The notes beneath the pieces were generated by a model, which was given only the letters and a program-made list of their open reading frames with translations, had not been told where the DNA came from and did not search any database. The translations under genes and the position numbers were made by a program. A stretch of 64,000 bases of DNA, from positions 1-64,000 of the forward strand of contig NZ_AXVK01000026.1 in NCBI RefSeq assembly GCF_000482485.1, given 5' to 3'. This DNA is from Paucisalibacillus globulus DSM 18846. GTDB lineage: Bacteria > Bacillota > Bacilli > Bacillales > Amphibacillaceae. Below are positions 62,027 through 64,000 of this stretch, one piece after another (the first letter of the stretch is position 1; each line of letters opens with the position of its first letter).

Positions 62027-62158
62027 CAGAAAACCTCACCCCTATATTAGACTGAACGGATAAAGCAAGACAGAGAATGTCGGCAACCTTAGGTCGAGCG
62101 TTAGTCCCTAGGGACTCGCAAGGGTACGAAAGCCTATCCATTCTCTATCTGTTAACCG
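62027..62158 (-). ncRNA. Candidate IS110 bridge RNA region
   Basis: The non-coding leader read on the minus strand folds with a 12-bp outer stem: AGATAGAGAATG (62,139-62,150) with CATTCTCTGTCT (62,068-62,079), one G-U pair. Inside are a perfect palindrome AGTCCCTAGGGACT (62,103-62,116) and a small ACCTAAGGT dyad. Position 5' of the transposase gene agrees with the IS110 group (not IS1111). Loops were not matched to target and donor. Confidence 0.55.
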
Positions 62159-62935
62159 TTATAAAATGGCTTGATGTTTGCCATCTGCTGTTATGTCACC
62201 ATAGTGGTATAACCCACTATAAAAGGCTTTTCTATCTAAAATCCTTTTGACTTGGACTTTAGTAAACAACTTTTCTTGTTTTGTTCGATGACCTTCCTCA
62301 TTCAGTTGTTCCGCTAGTTGAGTTAATGACCATGAAGGATACTGTTCCTTTAAGTCAAACACTCGTTGTACGGTTTTGGCTTGTCTATCATCTATGACAA
62401 GGATTTTCTTACCTTTTTCCACTTTGTAGCCTAATGCGACATTTCCACCTGAATAGCCACCCTGTTGGGCTTTCTTATTCCGCCCTCTCCCTAGCTTTAA
62501 AGAGATTTCTAATCGTTGATATTGGTCTAATAACTCTATTAAACCATTGATTAAAAAATCGCTAGGGTCTTTCTTATGGATACTGTATTGCGGTTGTTCA
62601 ATGCTCCGAATGTCTACTCCATACTTTTTCAATTCCCGATGAACTAACACTTTCACAATGTCTGACCGCCATAAACGGCTTGTATTCAGTGTGACAACAT
62701 AATCCACCTTTTGATGGGTGAGATACTCCAACATCTCCTGAAAGCCTAATCTGTCCACTTCTAACGCTTCTTCGTCTACTTTAGCCCCACTGATACCCTC
62801 GTCCTTAAACAAGCGTAAAAGCGTATATCCTTGAGCCTGACAATATGCTTTGATTTCATCTTCTTGGTAAGCAAGGCTGTATCCATCCCTTGCTTGACCT
62901 TGTGTAGATACTCGAATATATCCGATAACTTTCAT
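62159..62935 (-). CDS. Serine recombinase (resolvase plus recombinase domain)
   Basis: A 258-residue site-specific recombinase. Catalytic domain: KVIGYIRVSTQGQARDGYSL (nucleophilic Ser in RVST), DYVVTLNTSRLWRSDIVKVL (arginines), GLIELLDQYQRLEISLKLGR helix E. The recombinase domain (about 165-245; GGNVALGYKVEKGKK, FSGLYHYGD-like end) is short and there is no zinc-ribbon or coiled coil, so it is smaller than phage integrases. GGAGGGGG before the ATG. Divergent from an XRE gene. Confidence 0.88.
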   Translation of the reverse strand: MKVIGYIRVSTQGQARDGYSLAYQEDEIKAYCQAQGYTLLRLFKDEGISGAKVDEEALEVDRLGFQEMLEYLTHQKVDYVVTLNTSRLWRSDIVKVLVHRELKKYGVDIRSIEQPQYSIHKKDPSDFLINGLIELLDQYQRLEISLKLGRGRNKKAQQGGYSGGNVALGYKVEKGKKILVIDDRQAKTVQRVFDLKEQYPSWSLTQLAEQLNEEGHRTKQEKLFTKVQVKRILDRKAFYSGLYHYGDITADGKHQAIL

Positions 62936-63101
62936 GGTATTTTCCCCCTCCGTTACGCAAATTAGGATTAACGTAACGCTTAGCCGCTATATTTGATGTA
63001 AATTCATTGTATGCGGCTTTAGCGATACAATCAACCCCTTTACCGATACAAGTTTGTGATGTATCGTAAAAGGTAACATGAATAAGAGGAAGGGAAGTAC
63101 C

Positions 63102-63302
63102 ATGCCTATTACAATCAAGCTAAAGGAAATCCTTAAAGAACGAGACCTTTCACAGCGTGAATTGGCGCGAATGACAGGTTTGCGACCAAATACAATCAGC
63201 CATCTTTGTTCAGACAATGTGGACAGAGTGTATCTATCAACATTAGAAACGGTTTGCAAAGTGTTAGACATCGACATTCAGGAGTTAATCGAGGTGGAGT
63301 AG
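63102..63302 (+). CDS. XRE-family helix-turn-helix regulator
   Basis: A protein of 66 residues from ATG 63,102 (GGAAGGGAAG upstream): MPITIKLKEILKERDLSQRE, LARMTGLRPNTISHLCSDN, YLSTLETVCKVLDIDIQELI. A one-domain Cro/CI-type repressor. Diverges from the recombinase gene with a 166-base gap and probably controls it and itself. Confidence 0.88.
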   Translation: MPITIKLKEILKERDLSQRELARMTGLRPNTISHLCSDNVDRVYLSTLETVCKVLDIDIQELIEVE

Positions 63303-63384
63303 TCCTCTTGTTCTAGTAATCGTTCTATGTACGTAAAAGTTGCGAAAAAATTTAAAAGGCAGCGAGAAAGCGAAGGTAAGGTTT

Positions 63385-63575
63385 TGAAGAATTGAAATGG
63401 TGGTAGCTGATGATATTATGGTTATTTGCTTAATAAAATAAAGAGTAGATAGGGCATACGTTTTATAAGTGTTGTACGTACTAAAGGATTTATTAAAACA
63501 TTATATAGGGCTTACATGTATTATCTCCTTTTCTCTAAATAAATCGGAATTGTTCGACACTGGGTAGCCCCACAT
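63385..63575. repeat. Cassette repeat block, diverged copy
   Basis: AATGGTGGTAGCTGATGATA, GGGCATACGTTTTATAAGTG, TTGTACGTACTAAAGGATTT and CACTGGGTAGCCCCAC retain the order of the other blocks with many changes. Fills the 336-base gap with the terminator. Confidence 0.7.
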
Positions 63576-63577
63576 AA

Positions 63578-63616
63578 AAAAAAGAAACCTTGAAGTAAAT
63601 AGCCCTTCAAGGTTCT
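63578..63616 (-). terminator. Terminator of the last cassette
   Basis: AACCTTGAAG/CTTCAAGGTT with a nine-base loop and TTTTTTTT on the minus strand, after the colicin-immunity-like gene. Confidence 0.8.
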
Positions 63617-63638
63617 ACAAATAGTATTCTAAATACAA

Positions 63639-63851
63639 TTATTTTTCTTCTTTATATGCTAATGCAATCTCCACTACTTCCTCTGGTGATAAATCCTCAT
63701 CGTTCCAAAAAATTAAGTCACTGGGAGCAGGGTGAGGAACATTTTCTTCTAAGATTTCTATATATTCACTTACCTCTTCATCAGATAGCATAGGATTATA
63801 TATTTTATTTACTAGTTCAACTAGTTCTTTAACGGTTAGTTTCTGATACAT
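63639..63851 (-). CDS. Colicin E/pyocin-type DNase immunity-like protein
   Basis: A 70-residue acidic protein. LTVKELVELVNKIYNPMLSD then VPHPAPSDLIFWNDEDLSPE and EVVEIALAYKEE match the Im7/Im9 pattern (HPxxSDLIFxP, then SPEEIV). These proteins block HNH DNases of the colicin E9 kind. AAGGA lies 12 bases before the ATG. The toxin partner, if any, lies beyond the right edge. Confidence 0.75.
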   Translation of the reverse strand: MYQKLTVKELVELVNKIYNPMLSDEEVSEYIEILEENVPHPAPSDLIFWNDEDLSPEEVVEIALAYKEEK

Positions 63852-63897
63852 AATTGTGTACTTATCCTTGTTGAGATATTTGACACTAAATAAAATG

Positions 63898-64000
63898 CTA
63901 TCTCTTCAGTCTCAAATTCCCTATTAATTCTTGGATATTCTCAGCAATATGCTCAAATGTCCCTCTTTCAAAATCTTCTAATTGTATTATTCCATTATTG
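63898..64000 (-). CDS. C-terminal end of an unidentified cassette gene (partial)
   Basis: Open to the window edge, the frame reads NGIIQLEDFERGTFEHIAEN then IQELIGNLRLKR and TAG. The helical end resembles the tail of SUKH-like immunity proteins, but 34 residues are too few to assign it. It precedes the colicin-immunity-like gene by 46 bases. Confidence 0.4.
   Translation of the reverse strand, partial: NNGIIQLEDFERGTFEHIAENIQELIGNLRLKR

Larger units (their letters stand above)
60770..62158 (-). mobile_element. IS110-family element
   Basis: One transposase gene with a 132-base structured non-coding leader on its 5' side and a short tail on the 3' side. IS110 elements lack terminal inverted repeats, so both ends are approximate. 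It lies between a toxin fragment and a serine recombinase gene. Confidence 0.7.

Noticed and set aside
1-64000. tRNA or rRNA genes
   Set aside because: No cloverleaf with a GGTTCGAATCC-type T arm or rRNA-like conserved stretch was noticed on either strand, though a covariance search was not possible.

Overview
The window is AT-rich, low-GC Gram-positive DNA and reads as a Bacillaceae chromosome, probably a Bacillus, Oceanobacillus or Virgibacillus relative. Supporting signs are strong AGGAGG-type ribosome sites, TTG and GTG starts, intrinsic terminators, an Amj-type lipid II flippase, a BceRSAB-like module, AraR-type operators with an araDBA operon, PRD/PTS regulators and LXG-type toxin remnants. 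The species cannot be fixed from this sequence.

Layout. 1-95 is the right end of an IS3-family element. 133-11,487 is an accessory stretch of single, unrelated, mostly minus-strand genes: YrvL-like and DUF1835 proteins, Amj, GNAT acetyltransferases, a phosphatase, a serine hydrolase, a P-loop kinase and a methyltransferase. It also holds decayed genes and recurrent intergenic sequences. 11,805-13,861 is a MetX-like hydrolase divergent from a LysR regulator. 13,967-18,361 is a two-component system plus ABC transporter of the Bce antimicrobial-peptide type, with a perfect palindrome in front of the transporter. 18,875-20,881 is an oxidoreductase pair.

20,952-30,313 is an L-arabinose regulon: a ChvE/GguAB-type sugar ABC transporter, the AraR repressor and araA, araB, araD, with paired AraR-type operators before both transcription units. 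30,580-31,266 is cutC. 31,329-38,797 is a probable sugar-acid or sugar-lactone catabolic operon: an ascorbate-type PTS (IIA, IIB, IIC), a phosphotriesterase-family lactonase candidate, a creatininase-family hydrolase, a KDGP-type aldolase, a SIS protein and a PRD regulator. Its substrate is not determined. 39,113-46,503 holds REP-like GGGGACAGGTACC elements, gene fragments, a cell-wall peptidase and a DUF6792-type lipase-like protein with a small helical partner and lipoproteins. 46,511-53,155 is a cellobiose/beta-glucoside PTS, GH1 and regulator cluster with a divergent ROK fructokinase.

The right end (53,285-64,000) is the most unusual part. It is an array of orphan polymorphic-toxin cassettes on the minus strand. 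Each cassette carries a repeated non-coding block, a repeated pretoxin segment without its secretion domain, a different toxin tip or its remnant, a different immunity gene and a terminator. Most toxins are broken, while the immunity genes are intact. An IS110-family element with a structured leader (candidate bridge RNA) and a serine-recombinase/XRE pair interrupt the array. The expressed full-length toxin gene, if there is one, probably lies to the right of this window.
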